DNA of 64,000 bases, taken from Legionella quateirensis. Its GTDB lineage: Bacteria; Pseudomonadota; Gammaproteobacteria; Legionellales; Legionellaceae. The notes under the pieces were generated by a model. It worked only from the letters and a program-made list of their open reading frames with translations. It made no database searches and was not told where the DNA came from. Where the stretch lies: the NCBI RefSeq assembly GCF_001467955.1, contig NZ_LNYR01000012.1:749830-813829 (forward strand), written 5' to 3'. A program made the position numbers and the translations under genes. Below, piece after piece: positions 37,908 to 45,766 of this stretch; positions within the stretch are counted from its first letter, which is position 1, and each line of letters opens with the position of its first letter.

Positions 37908-38333
37908 ATGATGTATTGGAAACTTAGTGTCAGTCTCACCTTATTGGGTTTTTCAGCTCTGTTACGAGCTGAAATTTATCAACCGCAATGTCCTGAAGTG
38001 ATAAAGACAAGTGAACAAATTAAAGAAATCCCCAAAGGATGGGAAACCATCAGAGGAACTGAACATAATTACCTGAGCAGCATCTCTTTTTATTCAGATC
38101 ATCCGGATAAAATGGCCAGTTTAAAACCCGATTTTGCTAATCAGAAAAAAGCAAAATGGGAATTTTCACCTCAGGAGCTGATTTATCTGGTTTGCCATTA
38201 CAATCAGAGTGGCATTGAACTGACTCAGCCTTTACCTATAAAAACCATAAAATGTACTGTTACCTATAATCAAAATTTAATGGGAGACCGTGGTTTTCTT
38301 CCAAAGAACATTGAATGTACAAAGCAGAGCTAA
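37908..38333 (+). CDS. Secreted STY0301-family-like protein
   Basis: A 141-residue product beginning with a signal peptide (MYWKLSVSLTLLGFSALLRA). The mature part has four cysteines (QPQCPEV, LVCHYN, IKCTV, IECTK), a GWETIRG segment near the start, and WEFSPQELIYLVCHY. Spacing and order match the STY0301 family of small periplasmic proteins of unknown function, where the W..C.Y block is typical. Two disulfides are plausible. Two ATGs (37908 and 37911) are equally good. It is not obviously in an operon. Confidence 0.6.
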   Translation: MMYWKLSVSLTLLGFSALLRAEIYQPQCPEVIKTSEQIKEIPKGWETIRGTEHNYLSSISFYSDHPDKMASLKPDFANQKKAKWEFSPQELIYLVCHYNQSGIELTQPLPIKTIKCTVTYNQNLMGDRGFLPKNIECTKQS

Positions 38334-38473
38334 GCGTTTGTATCAGGGGAAATTGACCACCTTCCCAGATACGAAGCGATTTATGGATAATATTTTTGCC
38401 TTTTTAGCGTGTACGATTTATAGTATCTGACAATTTATGACCAAATCTAGCCTCTCTTAAAAAGGATTCGTCA

Positions 38474-39601
38474 ATGGATACTCAAACAGTACAAGACAAA
38501 TTGGACCGACACCTGAACTTTTTAGCTCAGGACCAGGAAAATCTGGCATTATTAATTGAAATTAGCGATATGTATATCGAACTGGACGATATGGATTCCG
38601 CACATCACTATCTGGAAAAAGCCAATCTGATTGATCGTGAAGCCTGTTTGGGGCATCAGGGTTTACTCCATTTAAATCAAGGACAATTGTCACAGGCTAA
38701 AGAATGTTTTATAGAAGCCTTAACTCATATGGATACACCTGCTCTTCGCTATAATCTTGGCTTTACTCATTTTATTACCCACGATCTGGATAATGCATGG
38801 GACATATTATCACCTATACTGGAAGGCGAACATTACCCTGAAGCAGAATTGTTAATGGCACGCATTCTTCACAGACAAGACTCACTGGAAGAATCCATCA
38901 GTCTCGTTGAGCATGTTCTGGAACATAATCCTGAGGATGAAGAAGCCCTGGGCTTGCTGTCGCTCCTCTATTTTGATCTGAATGAAGAGGAACCGGCATT
39001 ACAAGCATGCACTCAGGCTCTGCAACTGAATCCTGATAACTATGATGCAAAGCTTGTGCATATTATGCTTCGTCTCATGAATCAGGAAACCAGTGTTGAA
39101 GAAATTGAAGAATTATTACAGATTAGCCCTCAAGACAGTCGATTATGGTTCGCCTTGGGTAATACCTATATGGTTCAGGGTGATATGGAAGCTGCAGAGC
39201 ACACATTAAGAAAAGCAATTGAAATTTATCCCGACTTCTATGATTGTCATATTGCTTTGGCATGGTGCCAACTTCTTAATGATCGAATCAATGAAGCTCA
39301 TGAAACCTATCAGAATGCAGCTGAACTTGTCGAGGAACTGGCTGATGCCTGGGGTGGCCTTGCGTTGATTCATGCTCTTACAGAAGATTTCCCACAGGCT
39401 GAACTATTGATCAATAAAGCAAATGAGTTAAACCCCAATTGCTTTTTAACTGAACTTGCTGAATCAATTTATTTTAATCATAAAAATCCGCAAAAAGCCA
39501 AAGATCATTTACTGCATGCATTGAAAAACAGCGAAGTGCCAATCAGTGAAAAGCTGGCCGTAATTCTTGAATACACGCAAAACGCTCAACAAGTGCATTA
39601 A
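38474..39601 (+). CDS. Tetratricopeptide-repeat protein
   Basis: A 375-residue acidic, soluble protein built of about nine to ten TPR units. Clear ones include ALLIEISDMYIELDDMDSAHHYLEKANLIDRE, GHQGLLHLNQGQLSQAKECFIEALTH, LLSLLYFDLNEEEPALQACTQALQLNPD and LWFALGNTYMVQGDMEAAEHTLRKAIEIYPD. There is no signal peptide or membrane segment, so it is a cytosolic scaffold. TPR arrays bind peptides or assemble complexes; the partner is unknown. AAAAAGGA precedes the ATG. A hairpin separates it from the convergent MFS gene. Confidence 0.88.
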   Translation: MDTQTVQDKLDRHLNFLAQDQENLALLIEISDMYIELDDMDSAHHYLEKANLIDREACLGHQGLLHLNQGQLSQAKECFIEALTHMDTPALRYNLGFTHFITHDLDNAWDILSPILEGEHYPEAELLMARILHRQDSLEESISLVEHVLEHNPEDEEALGLLSLLYFDLNEEEPALQACTQALQLNPDNYDAKLVHIMLRLMNQETSVEEIEELLQISPQDSRLWFALGNTYMVQGDMEAAEHTLRKAIEIYPDFYDCHIALAWCQLLNDRINEAHETYQNAAELVEELADAWGGLALIHALTEDFPQAELLINKANELNPNCFLTELAESIYFNHKNPQKAKDHLLHALKNSEVPISEKLAVILEYTQNAQQVH

Positions 39602-39634
39602 TTAGGACTGATTGAATTGAACAGTATCTTTGTT

Positions 39635-39663
39635 CCAAACACTAGCAAACCGCTAGTGTTTGG
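39635..39663. terminator. Perfect 12-bp hairpin between convergent genes
   Basis: CCAAACACTAGC and GCTAGTGTTTGG enclose AAACC. It lies between the TPR gene (+) and the MFS gene (-), where it could stop both transcripts, although no long T run flanks it. Confidence 0.6.
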
Positions 39664-39669
39664 AAACCA

Positions 39670-40950
39670 TCATTCATGCTCATCTTTAGCACGACAATAA
39701 GTCTCATCAATCAACAACAGAGTAACCAATGATAAAGCCAACGATATGGGTAATATCACCAAGGCTGAATAATAACCATGTAAAGTAAAATAGTGCGTAC
39801 CATTCACCACAGTACCATCCCAGCTCCAATCAAGAAGCACCCCGACTACAGGCTCAAATAATGCTTCAAATACTGAGTTAAAGGTATTCATTATACCTAA
39901 AACTGTAGCAACCAGTATTAAGGGAAATAATTCCCGGATCATGGCAAAACTGGTAAAAAATCCACTGGCACAAAAGCCAAAGAAAAACAAAAGGATACTT
40001 AAAGTGGTTATATACAAGGCTGGACTGTACAGAACAACCAAAAGGCTCAATAATGCCAATCCAGTCCCAATAAACAAGACGGGTTTTCTGCGATGAATAC
40101 AGTCAGATAACCATCCCCAGAACGGCGCGCCAGCTGCAAAACCGATAAAAATAAACGAAATGGCAAGAGCCGCATCAGTTCTTGAAAGCTGATAAGCCTT
40201 TTCCAGGAAAGGTACTCCCCATAATCCGCCAAATACTGAAACAGGAGCAAATGCTAATCCACTGTATAATGAAAGTGCCCATGCTTGTCTGTTTGTAATG
40301 ATTCGACGTAAAAGGTGACTTACTTTTTCCTGATTTTTTACTGAGTGTTGCTGTTTGGATGGCTTATCCCTCAAAACCAGAAAATAAACTATTCCAAGGA
40401 GAATTCCCAAAACACTGACTACCTTAAGCGCCGGGCGCCATCCTATATTCTGAACCAACAAGGACAAAGGCATTTGACCACCAACAGCACCTAACATGGC
40501 TGCCGTCATAAACATACCTGAAACCAAAGCGAATCGCTTGGGGGTAAACCATAAAGCGGCTATTTTAAAACAGGAAACCGCTGCAAAGGCTGCGCCAGCT
40601 CCCATCAATGCTCTGCTTATACAGGCTAACCAGAGGGAGTCAGTCTGTGAGAAGATGTAGGTACTGATGCTGCATAGAAATATTGCTGCAGTGGTCAGTA
40701 ATCGAGGACTGTATCGATCCAGCATCACCCCTACCGGAATCTGCATTACCAGATAGGAGTAGAAATAAAATGCCGAGAGATTACCAAGTCCAGCTGCATT
40801 GACTTGAAATGCTTTCATTAAATCTCCAGTCATCACACTGGGAGATACCTGAAGTAAATACTTATAAAAGAAGAAACTTGCAGCAATAGTCCAGATTATC
40901 CAGGGGTAAACTTTCGCAAGCCAATGATGTTTACTTTGAAACGTGTTCAC
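39670..40950 (-). CDS. MFS transporter (12 membrane segments)
   Basis: An integral membrane protein of about 426 residues with twelve hydrophobic helices and a basic central loop (LRDKPSKQQHSVKNQEKVSHLLRRII). The loop between helices 2 and 3 reads MLDRYSPRLLTTAA, a variant of the MFS motif A (GxxxDRxxxR), and helix 4 begins RALMGAGAAFAAVSCFK. This is the type of MFS carrier that Legionella has in many copies; the substrate is unknown. The frame opens at 40995, but GTG 40950 has AGGAG nine bases before it, so I take that start. It converges with the TPR gene. Confidence 0.85.
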   Translation of the reverse strand: MNTFQSKHHWLAKVYPWIIWTIAASFFFYKYLLQVSPSVMTGDLMKAFQVNAAGLGNLSAFYFYSYLVMQIPVGVMLDRYSPRLLTTAAIFLCSISTYIFSQTDSLWLACISRALMGAGAAFAAVSCFKIAALWFTPKRFALVSGMFMTAAMLGAVGGQMPLSLLVQNIGWRPALKVVSVLGILLGIVYFLVLRDKPSKQQHSVKNQEKVSHLLRRIITNRQAWALSLYSGLAFAPVSVFGGLWGVPFLEKAYQLSRTDAALAISFIFIGFAAGAPFWGWLSDCIHRRKPVLFIGTGLALLSLLVVLYSPALYITTLSILLFFFGFCASGFFTSFAMIRELFPLILVATVLGIMNTFNSVFEALFEPVVGVLLDWSWDGTVVNGTHYFTLHGYYSALVILPISLALSLVTLLLIDETYCRAKDEHE

Positions 40951-40995
40951 TATAATAACTCCTGACTCTGATTTTACAGATTTGGGCAATTTCAC

Positions 40996-41537
40996 CAGTT
41001 TTAATTAATGCTGGCACACAAATGAACTCCGAATTAAAGAAATAAATTCTGTTTAGAATAAATTCAAATCTTTTATAAAGAGCTTTTTATTATCTGCCTG
41101 GACCCTCGCTCTGAGGCGGGGCAGATAGTTTAGGAGATAAGCCGACTCAGAGCTGAGAAATGGGTAAAGCTGACCACCACCACAACGACAAGTGATATAA
41201 GATTGAACGAATAATACGACATCCCCGCAGTCATACTGCAGTTTCCCTGGTATCTGGAACTATCTCGTGTTGGGAGTCGATTAGAGTTCATAGTTAAAAA
41301 TGTGTTCAATTACAACCAAGCTTATATGCTAACTTTTTAGGCAATATTTTGTCAATATATCCATTAAAATTAATCACAGGATTCAAGGCTTATCTCAGCA
41401 ACCCATAAAACTTTAGATTATACTTATTACTATGTGTATGGCTTTCGTTTAATTCTTTAACTAAATATTAATTTTATAGTGAATCGCATTCAGGGAATAA
41501 ACTCTAATTTCTGATCACATATATCAGGGCTAGTACA
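40996..41537. other. Gene-free 540-bp interval with a possible structured RNA at 41091-41153
   Basis: No believable coding frame. TATCTGCC (41091) pairs with GGCAGATA (41120). In addition, GCTCTGAGGCGG (41108-41119), which lies in the loop of that hairpin, is complementary with one mismatch to CCGACTCAGAGC (41142-41153), so the two helices would form a pseudoknot or alternate with each other. This is a candidate for a regulatory RNA or leader; no match to a known riboswitch is recognised. Confidence 0.35.
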
Positions 41538-42254
41538 ATGGAATATCAAACTAGAATGATTCGATTTCAAATAGTGTTTATAATAATTATAACCCCTGTT
41601 GCGCTTTACCTGGACGGTGAAGCGTTTAATAGCATCTTTCCATACGGCCAATGGATCGTTAATTTCTGTGTTATTTGCTCATTCTTCTGGTTTTATCGAG
41701 TTGCTAATAAACAGTTACAAAGCATGATGTTACTGATGGTCTTAATATCCAGTTTTGGCGAGGTCATCGCCTCCCTCATTTTTAGATTTTATGTCTATCG
41801 TCTTGATAATATTCCACTTTATGTACCTTTCGGGCACGCTCTTGTTTTCGCAACTTCCTACTATATATATCAACAAACGTTCCTCCAGAAACATGCCCCA
41901 GGTATGGATCGCCTGCTGTTTACTTTAACAATACTCATCAGTGTTTTATCGTTCATCATTCTACAGGATACCCTGGGAGTCATATGCTTTGTAATTTTTT
42001 GTTTATTACGAAAAAATAATAAATTATTTTATTCATGTATGTTTTTTATGGTTTTATATTTGGAACTGCTTGGAACACACATGCAAACATGGACTTGGTA
42101 TGGAAAGTTAAATATTCATCCAGATTGGGTTAATTGCGCTAACCCTCCCAGCGCCATTGGTGGGTTATACATGATACTTGACGCTTTAGTCGCTCTTTGT
42201 TATCTCCAATTAAATACCAAAAATGCAGTGACCATTGAGAATGACAAGGAATAA
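41538..42254 (+). CDS. Polytopic membrane protein of unknown function
   Basis: A 238-residue protein with about seven membrane helices (FQIVFIIIITPVALYL, WIVNFCVICSFFWFY, MMLLMVLISSFGEVIASLIF, YVPFGHALVFATSYYIY, LLFTLTILISVLSFIIL, GVICFVIFCLLR, SCMFFMVLYLELLGTH). The motifs FGEVIASLIFRFYVYRLDNIPLYVPFGH and LLGTHMQTWTWYGKLNIHPDWVNCANPPSAIGGLYMILDAL look conserved and place two histidines and an acidic residue in or near the membrane. I do not recognise the family. The next gene follows closely. Confidence 0.65.
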   Translation: MEYQTRMIRFQIVFIIIITPVALYLDGEAFNSIFPYGQWIVNFCVICSFFWFYRVANKQLQSMMLLMVLISSFGEVIASLIFRFYVYRLDNIPLYVPFGHALVFATSYYIYQQTFLQKHAPGMDRLLFTLTILISVLSFIILQDTLGVICFVIFCLLRKNNKLFYSCMFFMVLYLELLGTHMQTWTWYGKLNIHPDWVNCANPPSAIGGLYMILDALVALCYLQLNTKNAVTIENDKE

Positions 42255-42379
42255 TAATGTTCTGAGAATGAACATTAGCGTTGAGTGAATTTGGCTTTTT
42301 GATCGCTATCAATTTATTATTTGACTTCTATGAACTCAAATCATACAATGAGTTTCTCTTTTTTACTATGGTGATCCTG

Positions 42380-43453
42380 ATGTTTGAATTATTTTATAAT
42401 GCTGCATTAAACGCTAAGAGTCCTGAAGAATTAAGTAAGAACATTTTTTTAATCGGTTTGGATGCCATAGACCCCACCCCCCCTTTCCTCACAGTCGCGG
42501 CCAAACTAGCTGCAAAAAATAAAACACAAGCTGTTGAGCTCATGCGCCAATCTGGGGCTAATATACATTCAATCGCATCCGGATTTGCCATTGCAGGAAA
42601 TGATGACCTCGTAAATCATTATCAAAATGAATACAACGCAGACAAGGACTACATTGCTTATGGTTATGCCTTTGCAGGTAATTATAAAAAAGTCGATGAA
42701 TATTTAACCCTGTATGGCGCAAGTATTCATTTCGTGTTACAAGGCTTTGCTTTAGCAAATAATCATGAAAAAGTGAATGAGTATTTAGCCAATTATCGTC
42801 CCGACATTCTACAAAAAAACGTTGTATACGAAAGCCCCGAAGAAAAAAAGAGTCAGCTGGAATATCGTCGGGCAGTGTACCAAAGTCTGGTGACCAGCAT
42901 TGCTGAATCCTATGCTTTAACCGGTAATCTCGATAAAGTCGAGGAGTTTCATTCCAAAGGCGCATCGATTGATAATATTGCCAGAGCATTTGCCTTTACA
43001 GGTAATCATGCAAAAGTTGAAGAATACAGAACAAAATATGACGCCAATATTTTTAATATCACACTGGGATATAAAGCGATGGGAAGAAGTACCCCATCAT
43101 TTTATCGCGCTTTAATTGCCATGAACGATCAAGGTGAAGCCGGTCAAATCGTAATAGACTCCATGATACGCTTAAAAAAAGGTCAGGATCAATTTTGGAA
43201 TCCGTACTGGATGAATAGCGGTGAAAAATTAAAAGAAATCATTAATGCCATTGACACCCTACCCCAGGATGCGAGCCTAAGTGATGCGTTAAAGGATGAA
43301 AACTCCACAATTTATAAAGCATTGAATATGCATCGAATAACCCCACTTACCTTTTTAGGTCGCTTGGGATTTTATCATACCAAATCAGTTCAGACTGCAG
43401 GCGAAGAGATAACCAAAACGATGTCTCCTCAAATAATACAAAATACTCCCTAG
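42380..43453 (+). CDS. Helical-repeat protein of unknown function, effector-like
   Basis: A soluble protein of about 357 residues with degenerate repeats of about 33-36 residues: IASGFAIAGNDDLVNHYQNEYNAD, IAYGYAFAGNYKKVDEYLTLYGAS, VLQGFALANNHEKVNEYLANY, IAESYALTGNLDKVEEFHSKGAS and IARAFAFTGNHAKVEEYRTKYDAN. The pattern (I..GFA.aGN..kV.eY...YGA.) resembles ankyrin or Sel1-like helical hairpins but fits neither exactly. The C-terminal 100 residues are unrepeated. The frame opens with TTG at 42281 and also offers ATG 42368; I prefer ATG 42380 with GGTGA upstream, giving a hydrophilic start, but this is uncertain. A short amphipathic leader would be included with the earlier start. Confidence 0.6.
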   Translation: MFELFYNAALNAKSPEELSKNIFLIGLDAIDPTPPFLTVAAKLAAKNKTQAVELMRQSGANIHSIASGFAIAGNDDLVNHYQNEYNADKDYIAYGYAFAGNYKKVDEYLTLYGASIHFVLQGFALANNHEKVNEYLANYRPDILQKNVVYESPEEKKSQLEYRRAVYQSLVTSIAESYALTGNLDKVEEFHSKGASIDNIARAFAFTGNHAKVEEYRTKYDANIFNITLGYKAMGRSTPSFYRALIAMNDQGEAGQIVIDSMIRLKKGQDQFWNPYWMNSGEKLKEIINAIDTLPQDASLSDALKDENSTIYKALNMHRITPLTFLGRLGFYHTKSVQTAGEEITKTMSPQIIQNTP

Positions 43454-43506
43454 TCCGGACTAATATAAAGTTCAGGAATGATATAAGGATATGTTGATCG
43501 CTTCGA

Positions 43507-43543
43507 TTTCTACGTCCCGCGACGTGTTTACGGGACGTAGAAA
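43507..43543. terminator. Perfect 13-bp hairpin between convergent genes
   Basis: TTTCTACGTCCCG and CGGGACGTAGAAA enclose CGACGTGTTTA. It is GC-rich in the upper stem and runs into AAAA / TTTT on either side, so it can act as a terminator in both directions between the helical-repeat gene and the SH2 gene. Confidence 0.7.
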
Positions 43544-43561
43544 ATGAGCTATTGTTTACCG

Positions 43562-44041
43562 CTACTGAAATGAAGTATATCGTTTTGAACTATCATCCTT
43601 AGGTTCATGTTCATCATGTAAACTAACATATCCACTAAATTCTGCAGTTCGAGTTGCCTCAATCGCATTGGGTACTACTTGTCTCTTGAGATCAAATCCG
43701 TTATCACTTAATAATGAGAAGAGCTTATCGGCGCTTTTCTCTGGAAACTGGTGTTTGAATGCGTGTGTCGATTTTGTTGAAAATTCAACGGCCTGATCTC
43801 TATCTGCAGGTCCAAATTTCCATTCTCCTTCCACAAATCCAATTCGTTTACTCACGTACCGTGTATTTTCTGCATCATAATAAGATAGGGTTAGTAATCC
43901 AGGGACAGAGCTCTCTCTAAGTAGCCATACAGATTTTGTTGGTAAATAACTAGCTCCCTTGAGCTGAAGCTTAAAAACCCCCATTGTATTGTCTATCTCG
44001 CTGGAAAATATAACCGGCGGGTTCTCTGGTGTTATGTCCAC
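43562..44041 (-). CDS. SH2-domain protein, probable effector binding host phosphotyrosine
   Basis: A 159-residue soluble protein. The central part reads KGASYLPTKSVWLLRESSVP followed by GLLTLSYYDAENTRYVSKRIGFVEGEWKF. This is the SH2 layout: short helix, beta-B strand with the phosphotyrosine-binding Arg in 'LLRES' (compare FLVRES; Arg42 here), the turn SSVPG, then beta-C 'LTLSYY' and beta-D 'VSKRIG'. SH2 domains are rare in bacteria; a Legionella family is described in the literature. The C-terminus is charged (HDEHEPKDDSSKRYTSFQ), consistent with Dot/Icm export. The frame opens with TTG at 44098, but GTG 44041 has AAGGAG at good spacing and is my start. Function: likely binds tyrosine-phosphorylated host proteins (inference). 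Confidence 0.72.
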   Translation of the reverse strand: MDITPENPPVIFSSEIDNTMGVFKLQLKGASYLPTKSVWLLRESSVPGLLTLSYYDAENTRYVSKRIGFVEGEWKFGPADRDQAVEFSTKSTHAFKHQFPEKSADKLFSLLSDNGFDLKRQVVPNAIEATRTAEFSGYVSLHDEHEPKDDSSKRYTSFQ

Positions 44042-44337
44042 TGTGCTCTCCTTTACAACTAATCTATTATCGTTACATTGTATTTGCGAAAACACCAAAA
44101 TAATAAAACAGAACTATAAAATCCGTAGTTATTAATGTATATACGCAAAAACAAATCCAAACTGTTTAATTATAGCACCGATTGGGGCTTTGATATTATC
44201 AATTTAAATAAAAATAAACAAATACATCAATATCACAATCGCCTATCATTCAATTAGAACCAGACATAAAGAATAGTATTGAACTCAATTCAGTGTTAGA
44301 TTAATTTCAAACATAAAATAAATCATGAGTTACTGTT

Positions 44338-45624
44338 ATGAAGAAGGACGTTCTGAAAATAATATCCAATAAATTATTCATGTTGTTCTCTACAAGCCTG
44401 CTCCTGATAAGCACAAACAGTTCTGCCTTACCTTTTGAGATCACCCCCAAAATAGGTACTCAGCTTCCTACTGTAGTAAAATCAGGAAAAAAAGTCACTG
44501 CCTATTATACAGTGACCAATAATACCCTTGCTGCAAGAAATAATAACTTTGTGAAATACTTACCACCCAATGTGACTCAGATCACCAGTGGAGGTACCTA
44601 TCCTGACACGTGCGGCAGCGTGTTTAATCTTTCAGGAAAAGGGCAGGCTGGAAGCAGCTGCACTTTGCAACTTACAATTTCAGGAGCAGTGAATAGTACT
44701 GATCCGGATCCCCATCACCATCTGTTTGTCTGTTTTCCAGGAGGAATCACCTGTGCTGGAACCCAATATTCATTAAATGTTGCTCTGGACTTATCTCCTT
44801 TGAAAACAGCTTATGTCACCAATTTTAATGATGGTTCGGTTTCTCGATGTCCTATTCAATCGGACGGCACATTTAGCAGATGTACCATTGCAGGATCTGG
44901 ATTGGGTCAACCTGTAGGAATCAGCTTCAGCAAGGATTTTAGCTATGTCTATATTACGGTGCCAACTTTCAGTGCTGTTCTCTTCTGTCCTATTAATAAT
45001 GATGGTACGTTCGGAATGTGTAATCTGGCAGGAGGAGCATTCATCGCTCCATCAGGAATAGTGGTTAATCCTGCAGGCAACCTCGTTTATATTACCGATG
45101 TAGCAAATGCTTCAGTCTCCTATTGCACTCTAGCAGCTAATGGAGCAATTTCATCGTGTACGGGAACAGGCCAGGTATTTGGGACACCATTAGGCATCAC
45201 AATAAATACCCCAGGAACATACTCCTATATTGCTGATCCTTCAACGGGTCAAGTCTCGTCCTGCCAAATCCAGGCTAATGGAAATTTAATAAATTGCACA
45301 GCGAATGCAGATCCTGCAATTACTCTTCCCTATGCTGTGGCCATTAATCCCCAAAATACGCTTGCCTATATAGTCAATGCAGATAACTCGGTTGCTTATT
45401 GTGCAATCAATACAAATGGTACTTTAGCTACGTGTACTGTCACAGGTAATGATTTTAATTTCCCAGTAGGAATTGCATTAAACCCTGAAGGCACTTCTGC
45501 CTATATAACTAATGAAAATGGTAATACGGTTTCAGCTTGTCCCATAAAAAGTGATGGCAGCTTTGGTACCTGCATCACGACAGGAAATAATTTTATTAAT
45601 CCAAGTGGAATAGCGATGTATTAA
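44338..45624 (+). CDS. Secreted beta-propeller (NHL/YVTN-type) protein
   Basis: A 428-residue exported protein. The N-terminus has a signal peptide (KLFMLFSTSLLLISTNSSA, cut before LPFE). Residues about 35-155 form an Ig-like module (AYYTVTNNTLAARNNNFVKYLPPNV, with paired Cys). From about 157 come six or seven propeller blades of about 42 residues, e.g. TAYVTNFNDGSVSRCPIQSDGTFSRCTIAG and LAYIVNADNSVAYCAINTNGTLATCTVTG. Each blade has the pattern 'aYi.n...g.v..C.i...G....C...g..f..P.gia.n' with two cysteines per blade, suggesting a disulfide in each. It is probably periplasmic or surface protein with a binding role; the ligand is unknown. It is preceded by about 240 AT-rich bases. Confidence 0.8.
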   Translation: MKKDVLKIISNKLFMLFSTSLLLISTNSSALPFEITPKIGTQLPTVVKSGKKVTAYYTVTNNTLAARNNNFVKYLPPNVTQITSGGTYPDTCGSVFNLSGKGQAGSSCTLQLTISGAVNSTDPDPHHHLFVCFPGGITCAGTQYSLNVALDLSPLKTAYVTNFNDGSVSRCPIQSDGTFSRCTIAGSGLGQPVGISFSKDFSYVYITVPTFSAVLFCPINNDGTFGMCNLAGGAFIAPSGIVVNPAGNLVYITDVANASVSYCTLAANGAISSCTGTGQVFGTPLGITINTPGTYSYIADPSTGQVSSCQIQANGNLINCTANADPAITLPYAVAINPQNTLAYIVNADNSVAYCAINTNGTLATCTVTGNDFNFPVGIALNPEGTSAYITNENGNTVSACPIKSDGSFGTCITTGNNFINPSGIAMY

Positions 45625-45679
45625 ATAGTATGCAATTAAAGTCGCTGATTTATTGAACAGGATTTATGGAACTATCCGA

Positions 45680-45715
45680 TGACTTAACCAGCTCGTGAAA
45701 TCCATGGTTAAGTCA
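45680..45715. terminator. Perfect 11-bp hairpin after the propeller gene
   Basis: TGACTTAACCA and TGGTTAAGTCA enclose a 14-base loop. There is no T run. It lies 56 bases after the propeller stop and 52 before the ClC start, so it could be a transcript end or an operator-like palindrome. Confidence 0.4.
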
Positions 45716-45766
45716 CATTCTGTGTGTATTCGGCTGAACTATAAAATATCTAAGGAACAATAAAAC

